Positions 33,019 to 43,277 of a stretch of DNA of 64,000 nt are shown piece by piece. A program made the translations under genes and the position numbers. The notes beneath the pieces were generated by a model, which saw only the letters and a list, made by a program, of their open reading frames with translations, made no database searches and was not told the DNA's origin. The first letter of the stretch is position 1. Each line of letters starts with the position of its first letter. The DNA lies in NCBI GenBank assembly GCA_017399175.1, contig JAFQEE010000018.1, positions 24,000 to 87,999 of the forward strand, read 5' to 3'. The DNA is from Clostridia bacterium. Lineage in GTDB: Bacteria; Bacillota; Clostridia; Oscillospirales; Acutalibacteraceae.

Positions 33019-34791
33019 TTACTCTATAAAACCAAATTTTGCAAGTATTTTTGCAATTTTTTCGCCTTTTGGAAGCATAATTACATCATCTTTTGCAATT
33101 CCTTTGATTAAAAGTATGGAAATTACATATACAAGACCGCCAAAACCGATTGAAACGGCAAGGCAGAAAAGATTTTTAATTGAGAATTCAGGCAAGAATC
33201 TATTGCAGATTCCGTAAGATGTGTAGGCTGCAACACCGCAAAGGATACCGCTGAAAATCGGTTTTATGAAAACAGAAAGAAGATTTATTCTTACTCTTGC
33301 CGTCTTTATAAGTGCTACAAAGTTAATTGAAACAACGATTACATAGCAAAGTACAGTACCTATAACAGCACCGTTTACATTAAGTTTTGGAATTGAAACA
33401 AAAATAAAGTTTGCAATAAGTTTTGCGAATGCACCCGCTGAAAGTGAAATAAGCGGTACTTTTGTTTTATCAAGTGCCTGAAGCATATTTGTCATTGGCT
33501 GTGAAAGTGCCATAAGGAAAATTGTAAATCCGTAGGCAGTAAGTACAGGTGCTGCGATTGAAACACCGCTGGCAGCGTCACCGCTACCATAAAAAGCAGC
33601 AAGAATTGGTTGAGCAAGTACGCCCATACCGATACCGCAAGGCATTGCAATAAGCATTGTAACACGAAGAACTGATTCGATTGAAACGCGGATTGCTCGC
33701 TTATTCTTAACTGCCCATGCTGCTGAAAGAGCAGGGATAGCGCTGATACCGAGAGTCATTGTAATTGACGGAATTAAATTACGAAAGTCAATTGACAATG
33801 AATATGCACCGTAAAGGAAGTTTTTAATATCAGCATCAAGCACTCCTGTAAGTTCTGTGCTGTAAAGATTTCTTATATAATCAAGGTTATTGAGAATTAC
33901 ATATTCAAGACGATTCTGGATTGTGATTGAGTCAATAAGGTTTGTGATACTGAACACCAATGAACTGATTGCAACGGGAATTGCAAATTTTAAAAGCTTA
34001 TTTGCAACAACATTTGCTTTTTCAGGCTTTGGTGCAGAAATAAGCTCTGCCTTTGTAATTCTGTCACCCTTTACCTTATGAAGAATGATAAGATAGACAA
34101 CACCGATTACAGTACCAAGAGTAACACCTGCGGCTGCACCTGCTGCGGCATAAGGATAAATTGCACTTAATGCTTCGCTTTCGTTTGTAACAGTTCTGCC
34201 GAAAACTGTAAGCCCCTGTTCAAATCGTGAATAACCGTAAGTAATTACACCTTTTGCACAGATAAGACCGAAAATGAGTTTGCCTGCTGCTTCAAAAACC
34301 TCAGAAACGGCAGTAGGTGTCATATTTGAAAGACCGTTATAGTAACCGCGATAGCTTGACATTATACAGCAGAAGAATATTGACGGAGTTATAACGAAAA
34401 CTGCAGGAAGAACATCCATATTCTTTGCTGACATAGCATAAGGGAATGCAAGAATGAACATTGCGATTGTGCCGATTATGCCCACTATCAGGAAAAGACG
34501 CTGTGCGACCTTACGGATAATCTTTACATCACGATAATTCCCCATAGCCATAGCCTTTGAAACCATATTTGAAATGGCAACAGGAAGCCCGGCCATCGAA
34601 ACTGTATAAATAGGAACATAAAGATTATATGCTGAGTCAAAATAGCCTCTACCCACAGTACCAATCATATTGGAAAGAGGAATTTTATAAATTACGCCAA
34701 TCACCTTAACGATAAGTGACGCAAGGCTTAAGATTAACGCACCGTTAAGAAGCGTCTGATTGGTTCTTTTTTTGTCTGCCAAATTTATCAC
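33019..34791 (-). CDS. SpoVB/MurJ-like flippase
   Basis: A 590-residue membrane protein of the MOP superfamily with about 14 hydrophobic helices. The N-terminus NGALILSLASLIVKVIGVIYKIPLSNMIG and the segment GLPVAISNMVSKAMAMGNY are hallmark SpoVB/YabM motifs. It probably flips lipid-linked cell wall or polysaccharide precursors. The name spoVB is used for several paralogs, so a spore cortex role is not certain. mazG follows 17 bp downstream and a nucleoside kinase gene precedes by 5 bp. Confidence 0.88.
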   Translation of the reverse strand: MINLADKKRTNQTLLNGALILSLASLIVKVIGVIYKIPLSNMIGTVGRGYFDSAYNLYVPIYTVSMAGLPVAISNMVSKAMAMGNYRDVKIIRKVAQRLFLIVGIIGTIAMFILAFPYAMSAKNMDVLPAVFVITPSIFFCCIMSSYRGYYNGLSNMTPTAVSEVFEAAGKLIFGLICAKGVITYGYSRFEQGLTVFGRTVTNESEALSAIYPYAAAGAAAGVTLGTVIGVVYLIILHKVKGDRITKAELISAPKPEKANVVANKLLKFAIPVAISSLVFSITNLIDSITIQNRLEYVILNNLDYIRNLYSTELTGVLDADIKNFLYGAYSLSIDFRNLIPSITMTLGISAIPALSAAWAVKNKRAIRVSIESVLRVTMLIAMPCGIGMGVLAQPILAAFYGSGDAASGVSIAAPVLTAYGFTIFLMALSQPMTNMLQALDKTKVPLISLSAGAFAKLIANFIFVSIPKLNVNGAVIGTVLCYVIVVSINFVALIKTARVRINLLSVFIKPIFSGILCGVAAYTSYGICNRFLPEFSIKNLFCLAVSIGFGGLVYVISILLIKGIAKDDVIMLPKGEKIAKILAKFGFIE

Positions 34792-34796
34792 ACCTT

Positions 34797-35723
34797 TTAC
34801 TGTCCTAAAAATTCACGGAGTAATGAGTTTTTCGGAACTGTATTTTCATTTATATCATTAAACTGTTCAAGTGCTTTTTTGAGTTTTTGGATTTCCGACT
34901 TGAATTCATCGGAAACTTCGCTGTCGCAAAGAAGCGGTAAAGCCTGATGCTTTATTACGCAAGATTCATAAAGGTGAATTGTATCTGCCTTTATATCCGC
35001 ATTGTCACGGAATGGGAAAAGGTATTTATCCTCACCTGCTGTGACATTTTTCCAGAGTTTGCAGGTGTTATCCACGCTACTTGCACGGTATTTATAGTCA
35101 CGAATCATTCTGCGTAAGAAACGGAGATTGCGTTTATTTAAAAGCACATTTCCGTTTTCGTCATAAATTCTTGTTGACACATTGATATATACCTTTAAAA
35201 GTTTACCGTGAACCTTTTCTGTAATAACAGGGTTAAGTGCATGAAGTCCCTCAATAATTACAACATCTTCGTCGCCTAAAGTGATTTCGTTATATTCAGT
35301 ATCACTTCGTTTGCCTTTAGTGAAATCAAAAACGGGAGTTTTAACTGTTTCACCACGGATTAGTGCATTCAAATCATTTTCAAGCTGAACTAAATCAAGA
35401 GCGTCAACAGTTTCATAATCCTGTGTGCCGTCAGGAAGATAAGGAATATCCTCACGGTCAAGATAGAAATCATCAAGGCTTAAAACATAAGTTTTTACAC
35501 CTTTTTTGGAGAGTCCTTCCTTGAGTTTTCGTGCAGTTGTGGTTTTTCCTGCTGACGAAGGACCTGCGAGCATTACGATTTCTCTGCCGTCTTCTGTAAC
35601 AATTCTTTCAACAATGGAATTAATGATTTTTTCGTATCTTTCTTCACATTCATTGATAAATTCCACAGGGTCAAATACTGCTCTGTCATTGATGTATTCA
35701 AGTTTATTTTTTAAATTAGCCAT
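34797..35723 (-). CDS. Uridine kinase-like nucleoside kinase
   Basis: A 308-residue P-loop kinase: Walker A AGPSSAGKTTTARKL (about residues 52-66), VLSLDDFYLDREDIPYLPDG, EGLHALNPVITE and the C-terminal lid RFLRRMIRDYKYRASSV. This is the longer uridine kinase/phosphoribulokinase-like form common in clostridia, where a nucleoside substrate is likely but not proven. It is co-transcribed with hemZ upstream (26 bp gap) and the flippase gene downstream. Confidence 0.85.
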   Translation of the reverse strand: MANLKNKLEYINDRAVFDPVEFINECEERYEKIINSIVERIVTEDGREIVMLAGPSSAGKTTTARKLKEGLSKKGVKTYVLSLDDFYLDREDIPYLPDGTQDYETVDALDLVQLENDLNALIRGETVKTPVFDFTKGKRSDTEYNEITLGDEDVVIIEGLHALNPVITEKVHGKLLKVYINVSTRIYDENGNVLLNKRNLRFLRRMIRDYKYRASSVDNTCKLWKNVTAGEDKYLFPFRDNADIKADTIHLYESCVIKHQALPLLCDSEVSDEFKSEIQKLKKALEQFNDINENTVPKNSLLREFLGQ

Positions 35724-35749
35724 TTATAATACCTCACAAAATTATTCTA

Positions 35750-37186
35750 TTATTTGTATGTATCATAAAACTGTGTTATTCTTTTCTTTCGTTCAATAAG
35801 CTCATTAAAACCGGAAATATATTCAAAAGGATATTTGAAATTGAAAATTCGCTCGATTTCGTCACCCTTTGGTGCTTTGAGTTTGGTAACTGCACCACCG
35901 CCACAAGACAGAATTGTATGACATTCTTCCATCATAAAGATGTTATAAATACATTCTGTATTATCCTTTGCCCAGCCAACATTTTCAAGTGCACCTGCTG
36001 ACTTTGACTGACGGTACATATAGTATGGGTGATACTTTTCGTACAATTTATCGTAAGTATATTTTAGCATTTCGGACGCTGTATTTGCATTCTCCACAGC
36101 AAGTTTAGGATTGTTTTGTCCGATTGTTGATGAACGCTTGACCGAGAGAGTATGGACTGTGATATTTTCAGGGTCAAGGGAAAATGCAGTATCAAGTGAA
36201 TGACGAAAACCCTCAACCGTGTCAGTGGGAAGTCCCGCAATTAAGTCCATATTGATGTTATCGAATCCCAGCCTACGAGCCATATTGAAGATGTTTATTG
36301 TATCTTCTGCAGTATGTCGTCTGCCCACAGCCTGTAAAACCGAATCATTAAAGGTCTGGGGATTGATGCTTATTCTGTCAACAGGACTGTTTTTAAGAAC
36401 ATAGAGTTTTTCTTCTGTTATGGTATCAGGACGACCTGACTCAACCGTAAATTCACGACAACATTTCAAATCAAAATTGTTTTTAATTGTATTTATCACG
36501 ATTTCAAGTTGTTCTGCTGAAAGAGTTGTGGGAGTACCGCCACCTATATAAATACTTTCAAGCCGGACACCTGTATTTTTTGCAATTTCGCCTGTAAGTT
36601 TCAGTTCTTCTGACAAAAGTTCTACATATTGTGGCAAAAGATTTTTTGCCTTATCATTCTCAACTGAATGTGAAACGAATGAACAGTAACTGCATCTTGA
36701 TGGACAGAAAGGAATTGAAACATAAAGGCTGAAGGAATCGGGTTTACTTGTACCGATAATTCTTTCTTCCCAATCGGCAACTTCCCTTGCAAGGCGGAAT
36801 TTTTCATAAGAAACAAGTAAATCGTTCTTGAAATATTCTTCCGTTTTCTCGCGTCCCATTTGTTTTTCAGTATTTATAAGGAGTTTAGATGGGCGAACAC
36901 CCGTAAGCACTCCCCATTTGGGATAAAAGCGAGTATATTCACCCATAAGGGAATACACCATTCTGCCCATCTGCATTTCGTTGTCATCACAAAGAGGAGC
37001 AGTAAGAGTTTTATTGAAACCATCAAAATTTATTATGACCTTAATTTCGTCTGTTACAGATGTGTAAATGTTAAAATCGTCACATTCTTCGTACACAACC
37101 TGAATTTTAACATCAGGCATAAAAATCCGAAGGAGTTTTTCCATTTCATAATGGAATTTATGATTTATTACAAGTAATTTTATCAT
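35750..37186 (-). CDS. hemZ: Coproporphyrinogen dehydrogenase HemZ
   Basis: A 478-residue radical SAM enzyme of the HemZ type. A 150-residue N-terminal domain (IKLLVINHKFHYEMEKLLRIF) precedes the cluster motif CPSRCSYCSF (CxxxCxxC), the SAM loop YIGGGTPTTLSAEQL and VDRISINPQTFNDSVLQAVGRRH. It is predicted to oxidise coproporphyrinogen III anaerobically. As in many heme auxotrophs, the substrate may differ, since other heme genes are not seen here. It overlaps the MBL hydrolase gene by 4 bp. Confidence 0.9.
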   Translation of the reverse strand: MIKLLVINHKFHYEMEKLLRIFMPDVKIQVVYEECDDFNIYTSVTDEIKVIINFDGFNKTLTAPLCDDNEMQMGRMVYSLMGEYTRFYPKWGVLTGVRPSKLLINTEKQMGREKTEEYFKNDLLVSYEKFRLAREVADWEERIIGTSKPDSFSLYVSIPFCPSRCSYCSFVSHSVENDKAKNLLPQYVELLSEELKLTGEIAKNTGVRLESIYIGGGTPTTLSAEQLEIVINTIKNNFDLKCCREFTVESGRPDTITEEKLYVLKNSPVDRISINPQTFNDSVLQAVGRRHTAEDTINIFNMARRLGFDNINMDLIAGLPTDTVEGFRHSLDTAFSLDPENITVHTLSVKRSSTIGQNNPKLAVENANTASEMLKYTYDKLYEKYHPYYMYRQSKSAGALENVGWAKDNTECIYNIFMMEECHTILSCGGGAVTKLKAPKGDEIERIFNFKYPFEYISGFNELIERKKRITQFYDTYK

Positions 37187-37836
37187 TTTCTTCTGAAACG
37201 AGTTCTCATATAACGGTTATTCTGGCGCTCAAAATCAAGAGTAGTATCACCCTCGTGACCGGGATAAACCTTGTAATCGCCCTCTAATTCGCCGATTTTT
37301 GCAAGTGAACGAAGCTCCTGACGACCATTACCGCCGTAAAGGTCAGTTCTGCCTGCTGTAAGACGGAAAAGTGTGTCACCTGAAAACATAACTTTGTCTT
37401 CTGTAAAGAGATAGCAAACTCCACCCTTTGAATGTCCCGGTGTATGAAGAACTGTGATTTTTGTGTTACCGAGCATAATTTCAGTTCCGTCTTCTGTCAC
37501 AATATCTGCATTAATTTCAGGGAATTCGTAACCTGCACAGTTTATTGCAAACTCGTTTTTATCCACATCATGAAGCATTTCTTCGTCTTCTGTATGAATA
37601 ACGACCTTTGCTCCTGTGTTATCCTGCACCATTTTTGCACCACACATATGGTCAAAATGTCCGTGAGTAAGAAGAATATATTTTACATTCTTACCGTTTA
37701 ACTTTTCCATTAAGCTTTCTTCAGGAAGTGACGGGTCAACAACTGCTGTATCACCGGTTTCATTATCTGTCACAATATATGTGTTTGTTGTAAAACCACT
37801 ATCCATTACTGCTAAATGCTTTTCTACTGTTATCAT
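37183..37836 (-). CDS. Metallo-beta-lactamase fold hydrolase
   Basis: A 217-residue glyoxalase II-like hydrolase. The metal motif is LLTHGHFDHMCGAKMV (HxHxDH), with further ligands in VLHTPGHSKGGVCY, MFSGDTLF and YPGHEGDTTL. YcbL-type members hydrolyse small thioesters. Specificity is not known. It overlaps hemZ by 4 bp (ATG within the hemZ start) and lies 23 bp after dtd, indicating one operon with dtd, relA and recJ. Confidence 0.9.
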   Translation of the reverse strand: MITVEKHLAVMDSGFTTNTYIVTDNETGDTAVVDPSLPEESLMEKLNGKNVKYILLTHGHFDHMCGAKMVQDNTGAKVVIHTEDEEMLHDVDKNEFAINCAGYEFPEINADIVTEDGTEIMLGNTKITVLHTPGHSKGGVCYLFTEDKVMFSGDTLFRLTAGRTDLYGGNGRQELRSLAKIGELEGDYKVYPGHEGDTTLDFERQNNRYMRTRFRRK

Positions 37837-37859
37837 ATCTTTTTACTTCCTTCTCCAGT

Positions 37860-38318
37860 TTATCTTTTTCTCCATATTTCTGAATCGTAAAGGATTGTAA
37901 CCGGGCCGTCGTTGAGAAGTTCAACTTTCATATCGGCACCGAAAACACCTTTTTTAACACTTTTTACACCATTTTCTGTAAGCTTGTCGCAGAAATATTC
38001 ATACAACTCATTGGCTTTGTCAGGATGAGCAGAATGACCGAATGACGGTCTGTTACCCTTTTTCAAATCAGCACAGAGAGTGAACTGTGAAACTGCAAGA
38101 ATTTCGCCATCTACATTCTGTATATCAAGGTTCATTTTGCCATCTTCATCCTCGAAAATACGGAGAGTTGATGTCTTTCTTGCCAAAACCTCTGCATCAG
38201 CCTCGTTATCATCATCCATAACACCAAGGAGAATAAGATAACCTTTTCCGATTTTTGAAATGAGTTCACCGTCCACGGCTACGCTCGCCTTTGATACTCT
38301 TTGAATTACTGCTTTCAT
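37860..38318 (-). CDS. dtd: D-aminoacyl-tRNA deacylase
   Basis: A 152-residue DTD that removes D-amino acids from tRNA. Family motifs: [45 protein letters not shown] (SQxT and NRPS-like GP-cis region) and [23 protein letters not shown]. The length is normal. It lies directly after relA, an arrangement conserved across Firmicutes (recJ-relA-dtd). Confidence 0.95.
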   Translation of the reverse strand: MKAVIQRVSKASVAVDGELISKIGKGYLILLGVMDDDNEADAEVLARKTSTLRIFEDEDGKMNLDIQNVDGEILAVSQFTLCADLKKGNRPSFGHSAHPDKANELYEYFCDKLTENGVKSVKKGVFGADMKVELLNDGPVTILYDSEIWRKR

Positions 38319-38330
38319 AAATTATTTCCT

Positions 38331-40535
38331 TTATCGTTCTACACTTAAAATTCCGTCAACCTTTTCGATTCGCTGAATTAAGTTTTTAAGGTGGTCAATA
38401 CCGCTGACATTAACGGTAAGTTCAATAATTGTTCTTCCGTCCTTCATATCGTGGGTACTGATGCTTGTAATGTTAACTCGCATATTTGCAACCTGCATTG
38501 CAACCTCTGCCATAAGTCCAACACGGGAAAGACAAGTAAGCTGAAGCGTTGCCTTGTATTCTTCCTTGACATTACTGTTCCAATATGCATTTACCCAGCG
38601 AGCAGGCTCGGCACAGTTGATAATATCCTTTGGCACATTTGTACAATCACGCTTATGAATTGAAACACCGTGACCTCTTGTTATAAAGCCGATAATGTTG
38701 TCACCCGGTAACGGATTACAGCATTGTGAGAACTTGATAAGACAGTTGTCGATACCCTCAACAGTAACACCGTCTTTGTTTTTCTTTGAGTTATCCTTAA
38801 CGGTAACAACCTTGATTTCCTGACGGCTCTTGTCGTAGTTTTTCTGATATTCTTCCTTGATATAAGGCATCATTCGGTTAACGGAAAGTCCGCCATAGCC
38901 GATTGCCGCATAGAAATCGTCAACATTATCCATTCGCTGACGCTCACTGAGTTTCTTAATAAACTTCTGATATTCCTCGTCGGTAAGACGGATATAATTT
39001 CGTCTGAATTCGCGTTCGATTTCCGCTTTACCCTCAATGATATTTTCTTCTCGTTTTTCCTTTTTAAACCAAGAACGGATTTTGCTCTTTGCCTGACTTG
39101 TCTTTACAATATTGAGCCAGTCACGGCTTGGGCCTTTACCCTGTTGAGATGATGTAAGAATTTCAACGATTTCACCTGTTTTGATTACATAATCAATAGG
39201 CACAATTCGTCCGTCAACCTTGGCACCTGTCATCTTGTTACCAACGGCAGAGTGAATAGCATAAGCAAAGTCGATTACTGTTGAGCCAACAGGCACATTA
39301 ATCACATCACCCTTTGGTGTATATACAAATACTTCGTCGGTAATAAGGTCAGTTTTGATTGTGGAAACAAGTTCTCTTGCGTCCCCTGCTTCTTGCTGTG
39401 TTTCAAGCATTTCGCGAATCCATTGAAGACGCTGGTCAAAGCTCTGTTTTCCGCCTGAAACACCAAGTTTGTATTTCCAATGGGCTGCGATACCGAATTC
39501 AGCAGTACGGTGCATTTCCCAAGTTCTTATCTGCACTTCAAAAGGTGTTCCCTCTTTACCGATAACGGTTGTGTGAAGTGACTGATACATATTTGGTTTT
39601 GGTGTTGAAATATAGTCCTTAAATCTGCCCGGAAGCGGATTATACATATCGTGAATAATACCAAGGCAGTTGTAACAGTCGATTACGCTGTCAACGATAA
39701 TACGAACAGCATAAATGTCATAAATTTCGTCAAACTGTTTTCCCTGCATATACATTTTACGGTAAATACCGTGAACGGACTTGATTCGTCCGCTGATTTG
39801 TGCTTTCGGCACAGTTTCGTGAACTCGGTCACCGATTTTCTGCTTTATACTTTCAAGGAAATCATTTCCCGAAGCATTTGATTTTTTCAGACTTTCCTCA
39901 ATACCCTCATAAGCCACAGGGTCAAGGAAACGGATTGCCCTGTCCTCAAGTTCTTCCTTTACGGAACGGATACCAAGACGGTGAGAAATAGGTGCAAAAA
40001 TTTCAAGTGTTTCAAGTGCTTTATCGCGTTGTTTCTGTGGTGCCATAAACTGTAATGTTCTCATATTATGCACACGGTCAGCAAGTTTTACGATAATAAC
40101 ACGAATATCCTTTGACATTGCAAGAAGCATTTTACGGATATTTTCCGCCTGTGCTTCTTCCTTTGCTTCACTTGAATTAATCTGTACCTGACCAAGTTTT
40201 GTAACACCGTCAACTAAAACTGCTACTTCTTCACCAAAATCTTCTATAAGCTGTTCGATTGTATAAGGAGTATCCTCAACAACATCATGAAGAAGTGCCG
40301 CCACAAGTGATTGCCAGTCCATACCCAAGTCAACGAGTATACCACAAACTGCAATAGGATGAATAATATATGGCTCGCCCGATTTACGCTTCTGGTCACC
40401 GTGATATTCGTTTGCAATTCTGAAAGCCTTATCAATAACCTTGATTTCATCTTCACTATGGAACGACTTTATCTTATTTCGTAAATTTTCAAAAAGTTCG
40501 TTTACATCCACATTCACATTAACAACCTCTGCCAT
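38331..40535 (-). CDS. relA: Bifunctional (p)ppGpp synthetase/hydrolase
   Basis: A 734-residue Rel protein. The HD hydrolase domain has HPIAVCGILVDLGMDW, LLHDVVEDT and KLADRVHNMRTL. The synthetase has DIYAVRIIVDSVIDCYNCLGIIHD and KPNMYQSLHTTVIGKEG. TGS (VFVYTPKGDVINVPVGSTVIDFAY) and C-terminal ACT domains follow. It makes and degrades the stringent response alarmone. It lies 2 bp after recJ and just before dtd. All catalytic motifs are present, so it is likely the main Rel. Confidence 0.96.
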   Translation of the reverse strand: MAEVVNVNVDVNELFENLRNKIKSFHSEDEIKVIDKAFRIANEYHGDQKRKSGEPYIIHPIAVCGILVDLGMDWQSLVAALLHDVVEDTPYTIEQLIEDFGEEVAVLVDGVTKLGQVQINSSEAKEEAQAENIRKMLLAMSKDIRVIIVKLADRVHNMRTLQFMAPQKQRDKALETLEIFAPISHRLGIRSVKEELEDRAIRFLDPVAYEGIEESLKKSNASGNDFLESIKQKIGDRVHETVPKAQISGRIKSVHGIYRKMYMQGKQFDEIYDIYAVRIIVDSVIDCYNCLGIIHDMYNPLPGRFKDYISTPKPNMYQSLHTTVIGKEGTPFEVQIRTWEMHRTAEFGIAAHWKYKLGVSGGKQSFDQRLQWIREMLETQQEAGDARELVSTIKTDLITDEVFVYTPKGDVINVPVGSTVIDFAYAIHSAVGNKMTGAKVDGRIVPIDYVIKTGEIVEILTSSQQGKGPSRDWLNIVKTSQAKSKIRSWFKKEKREENIIEGKAEIEREFRRNYIRLTDEEYQKFIKKLSERQRMDNVDDFYAAIGYGGLSVNRMMPYIKEEYQKNYDKSRQEIKVVTVKDNSKKNKDGVTVEGIDNCLIKFSQCCNPLPGDNIIGFITRGHGVSIHKRDCTNVPKDIINCAEPARWVNAYWNSNVKEEYKATLQLTCLSRVGLMAEVAMQVANMRVNITSISTHDMKDGRTIIELTVNVSGIDHLKNLIQRIEKVDGILSVER

Positions 40536-40537
40536 TA

Positions 40538-42577
40538 TTATTCACCACCTTTCATTTTGTTCAATTCATTAAGTATCTTTGATTGTGACAAGTCGGCTTT
40601 TTTGCCGTCACCGTCAAAGACAATCTGTTCATTTTCGTAATAAATAAGCTTTAATTCGCGAAGCACATCAAGGGAGATGAGCATTGTGCAATATCGCTCA
40701 ACAGGACATTTTGCTCTGTAAGTAAGCGTTTCCACATCATAAGGCCATTTTTTGTACTGCTTTAAAAGACCGTAAACACCAAGTAAGAATTCCCTTGTGG
40801 GCATTAAAAATCTTGCCTCGTGAGAATTAAGTGCTTCACCGCGTTTATATTTTTCATAAAGTGCACGGGATTTAAAGAAAGTTTCATCATCCACACCTGA
40901 AAAACGGATTTCACGAAGATGTACGGATGCTTTCACTTCACCCCTGAACTCATTTTTTTCAATTCGCACAGCAAGGTCAACTGTATCACCCTCGCTGAAC
41001 GGAAATTCAAGAATTGTTGTTGAAAATTTCATTGCCACAAACTGAGTATTCCCTTTTGTGAATGAAAGTCGCAAATGCTTACCCTCACCAACAGGCTTGA
41101 TTGAGTCAAGTCGCACACCGAAAATACCGAAAACAGGCTGTGGATTACCTGCACCATATGGTTCAAGGTTTTCAAGAGATTCCACCAACGCAGTATCAAT
41201 ATATGCAGGATTGAGTTTGCAGTCAAGTAGCAATTCAGGTACTGCATCGGGAAGAGAATTTGCGTAATTATTTACACGATTAAAAAATTCGCCAACATTT
41301 TCTCGTTTTATTCCAAGTCCTGCAGCCAAAGTATGGCCACCAAAATGAGTAAGCAAATCTTCACCCGATTTGATTGCGTCATAAACAGAAAAAGCGCCGA
41401 TGCTTCGTGCTGAACCTGTACCCTCGTCACCGTCAAAGGTGATTACGATAGTTGGTTTTCCGTATTTTTCTGTAATTCTTGCAGCCACAATTCCGATTAC
41501 ACCGTGATGCCAGCCCTCGCCACACACAACAAGCACGCGGGAATATTTAAGTCTGTCATTACTTTCAATATGTTTAACAGCAGACTCCATAATCTCTGCT
41601 TCAAGCATATGACGCTGACGGTTACACATATCAACCTGTTCGCCGATATCCAATGCTTTAAGAAGGTCATCACAAAGTAGAAGTTTAAGTGCAGTTGTAG
41701 CAGATTCAATTCGACCTGCTGCGTTAATTCGTGGTGCTAATGAATATGTTACACCAACTGCATTCAGTTGTCTTTCGCTGACCCCTGCAATCTGACGGAG
41801 TGCATTTATGCCGTTACAAGGGTTCGAATTAATTTTTGCAACACCATATTTTACGATTGCTCGGTTTTCGTCCTTTAAGTCAACCACATCGGCAATAGTG
41901 CCAACTGCGATAATATCAGCATATCTGTTTAAAATCTCCCCATAGTCGCCTTTTTCCAAGGCACAGACAACCTTAAAGGCAACACCGACACCTGCCCAAT
42001 CCTTGAAATGAAGATTACAATCCTCACGGTGCGGGTCAATGACAGCAACTGCATCGGGTAAAACTGCACCAACCTGATGGTGGTCAGTTACAACAGTATC
42101 AATACCAAGACTGTTACCGTATGCGATTTCTTCTACGGCTGAAATACCGTTATCAACGGTCACAATAAGTTTTACACCCTGCTCACTCAAGTATGTTACG
42201 GCATTTTTGTTCATACCGTAACCCTCGCTGACTCTGTCGGGGATATAGTACATTACATCAGCACCGCGTGAAGAAAGATATGAATACATAAGTGCTGTTG
42301 CAGTAACACCGTCCGCATCATAGTCACCGAAAACGCAAATTTTCTCTTTGTTTTCAATGGCAGTTTCAATTCTTAAAACTGCTTCTTCCATATCAGTAAT
42401 AAGATATGGGTCGCAAAAACTGAAATCACTATCAAAAAATTCCTCAACATCCTCATATTCCGTAATTCCGCGGGATACTAATATAAGGGCAGTAAAAGGG
42501 TCAAGACTATGATTTTCCGCAACCTGTGCCGCCACTTCTTTATCAATATGTGCAGTAAGCCATTTTTTTCTGCTCAT
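40538..42577 (-). CDS. recJ: Single-stranded-DNA exonuclease RecJ
   Basis: A 679-residue RecJ. The DHH domain shows VFGDYDADGVTATALMYSYL, VTVDNGISAVEEI, VVTDHHQVG and DPHREDC. The DHHA1 motif is ARSIGAFSVYDAIKSGEDLLTHFGGHTLAAGLGI. An OB domain and a C-terminal helical region follow. It degrades 5' ssDNA ends in repair. It is the first gene of the operon that continues with relA, dtd, the MBL hydrolase and hemZ. Confidence 0.96.
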   Translation of the reverse strand: MSRKKWLTAHIDKEVAAQVAENHSLDPFTALILVSRGITEYEDVEEFFDSDFSFCDPYLITDMEEAVLRIETAIENKEKICVFGDYDADGVTATALMYSYLSSRGADVMYYIPDRVSEGYGMNKNAVTYLSEQGVKLIVTVDNGISAVEEIAYGNSLGIDTVVTDHHQVGAVLPDAVAVIDPHREDCNLHFKDWAGVGVAFKVVCALEKGDYGEILNRYADIIAVGTIADVVDLKDENRAIVKYGVAKINSNPCNGINALRQIAGVSERQLNAVGVTYSLAPRINAAGRIESATTALKLLLCDDLLKALDIGEQVDMCNRQRHMLEAEIMESAVKHIESNDRLKYSRVLVVCGEGWHHGVIGIVAARITEKYGKPTIVITFDGDEGTGSARSIGAFSVYDAIKSGEDLLTHFGGHTLAAGLGIKRENVGEFFNRVNNYANSLPDAVPELLLDCKLNPAYIDTALVESLENLEPYGAGNPQPVFGIFGVRLDSIKPVGEGKHLRLSFTKGNTQFVAMKFSTTILEFPFSEGDTVDLAVRIEKNEFRGEVKASVHLREIRFSGVDDETFFKSRALYEKYKRGEALNSHEARFLMPTREFLLGVYGLLKQYKKWPYDVETLTYRAKCPVERYCTMLISLDVLRELKLIYYENEQIVFDGDGKKADLSQSKILNELNKMKGGE

Positions 42578-42691
42578 GAGTCTTGCCCCCTTTCAAAATC
42601 AAAATTTATCGCATTATACTAATTTATCATTATATCATTTATTCCTTGATATTTCAAGGTTTTTAAAGGAAAAACTGATGCGGTGTAATTT

Positions 42692-43174
42692 ATGTATATA
42701 AATTGGAGGTTGTCGATGTGAATGCAGAATGCAAAATGCAAAGTGCAAAATGTCGGAACTGCGTTGCGATTATAAAGGATAGGTCATTCTGAGGAGTGAA
42801 ACGACGAAGAATCTCTGTTGGATGATATGTCACTTCGGTAGAGATTCTTCGCTTCGCTCAGAATGACAAACTAATTTGGTTAAAATGTAGGGGCAGGTCT
42901 CTGTGCCTGCCCGAGATTTTACTGTGAACTTACGGGCGAGCACGGAGACTCGCCCCTACAAGATAATTTAATTGGTTGCTTTGTAGGGACGCTTCACGGT
43001 GCGGGTGTCCGGTGGACACCTCTGCGAAGCAGAAGCACCGACCGAGCCGGCAGGCGAGACTATCGTCCGAATGAGGTTTCAGCACACTTTGGAACGGGTC
43101 ATTCGTGAATGACCCCTACAAGGTTTCCATTCCTATTTTAATTTCATATCATCCCGACAAACTATAATTTGTAT
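42692..43174. repeat. Mosaic dispersed repeat, family A (longest copy)
   Basis: Terminal inverted repeats are AAATTGGAGGTTGTCG on the left and CGACAAACTATAATTTG-like on the right. The interior holds several modules: the GGTCATTCTGAGGAGTG...CAGAATGACA stem (also at 52066), the GGGCGAGCACGGAGACTCGCCC stem, and the CAAAGTGTGCTGAAAC spacer. A GC-rich insertion with GGTGTCCGGTGGACACC at about 43006 is special to this copy. There is no gene; recJ and the GlmU-like gene flank it divergently. Confidence 0.7.
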
Positions 43175-43219
43175 TTTTATCTGTCAGGGTTTAAACCTGT
43201 CATTTCACCAACTAAAAGG

Positions 43220-43248
43220 TTGAAAATCTGCATAGACTATGATAAAAT
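43220..43248 (+). promoter_or_regulatory. Promoter of GlmU-like gene
   Basis: TTGAAA and TAAAAT are separated by 17 bp, 30 bp before the ATG. It shows that the truncated glmU-like gene is expressed on its own. Confidence 0.6.
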
Positions 43249-43277
43249 AATTATTTAGAGGAATTTGAGGTATTCTT

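Noticed and set aside
42578-43277. Decayed uridylyltransferase half of glmU upstream of the acetyltransferase gene
   Set aside because: The interval is occupied by repeat modules, and no LAAGxGTRM-like coding trace was found in any frame I checked.
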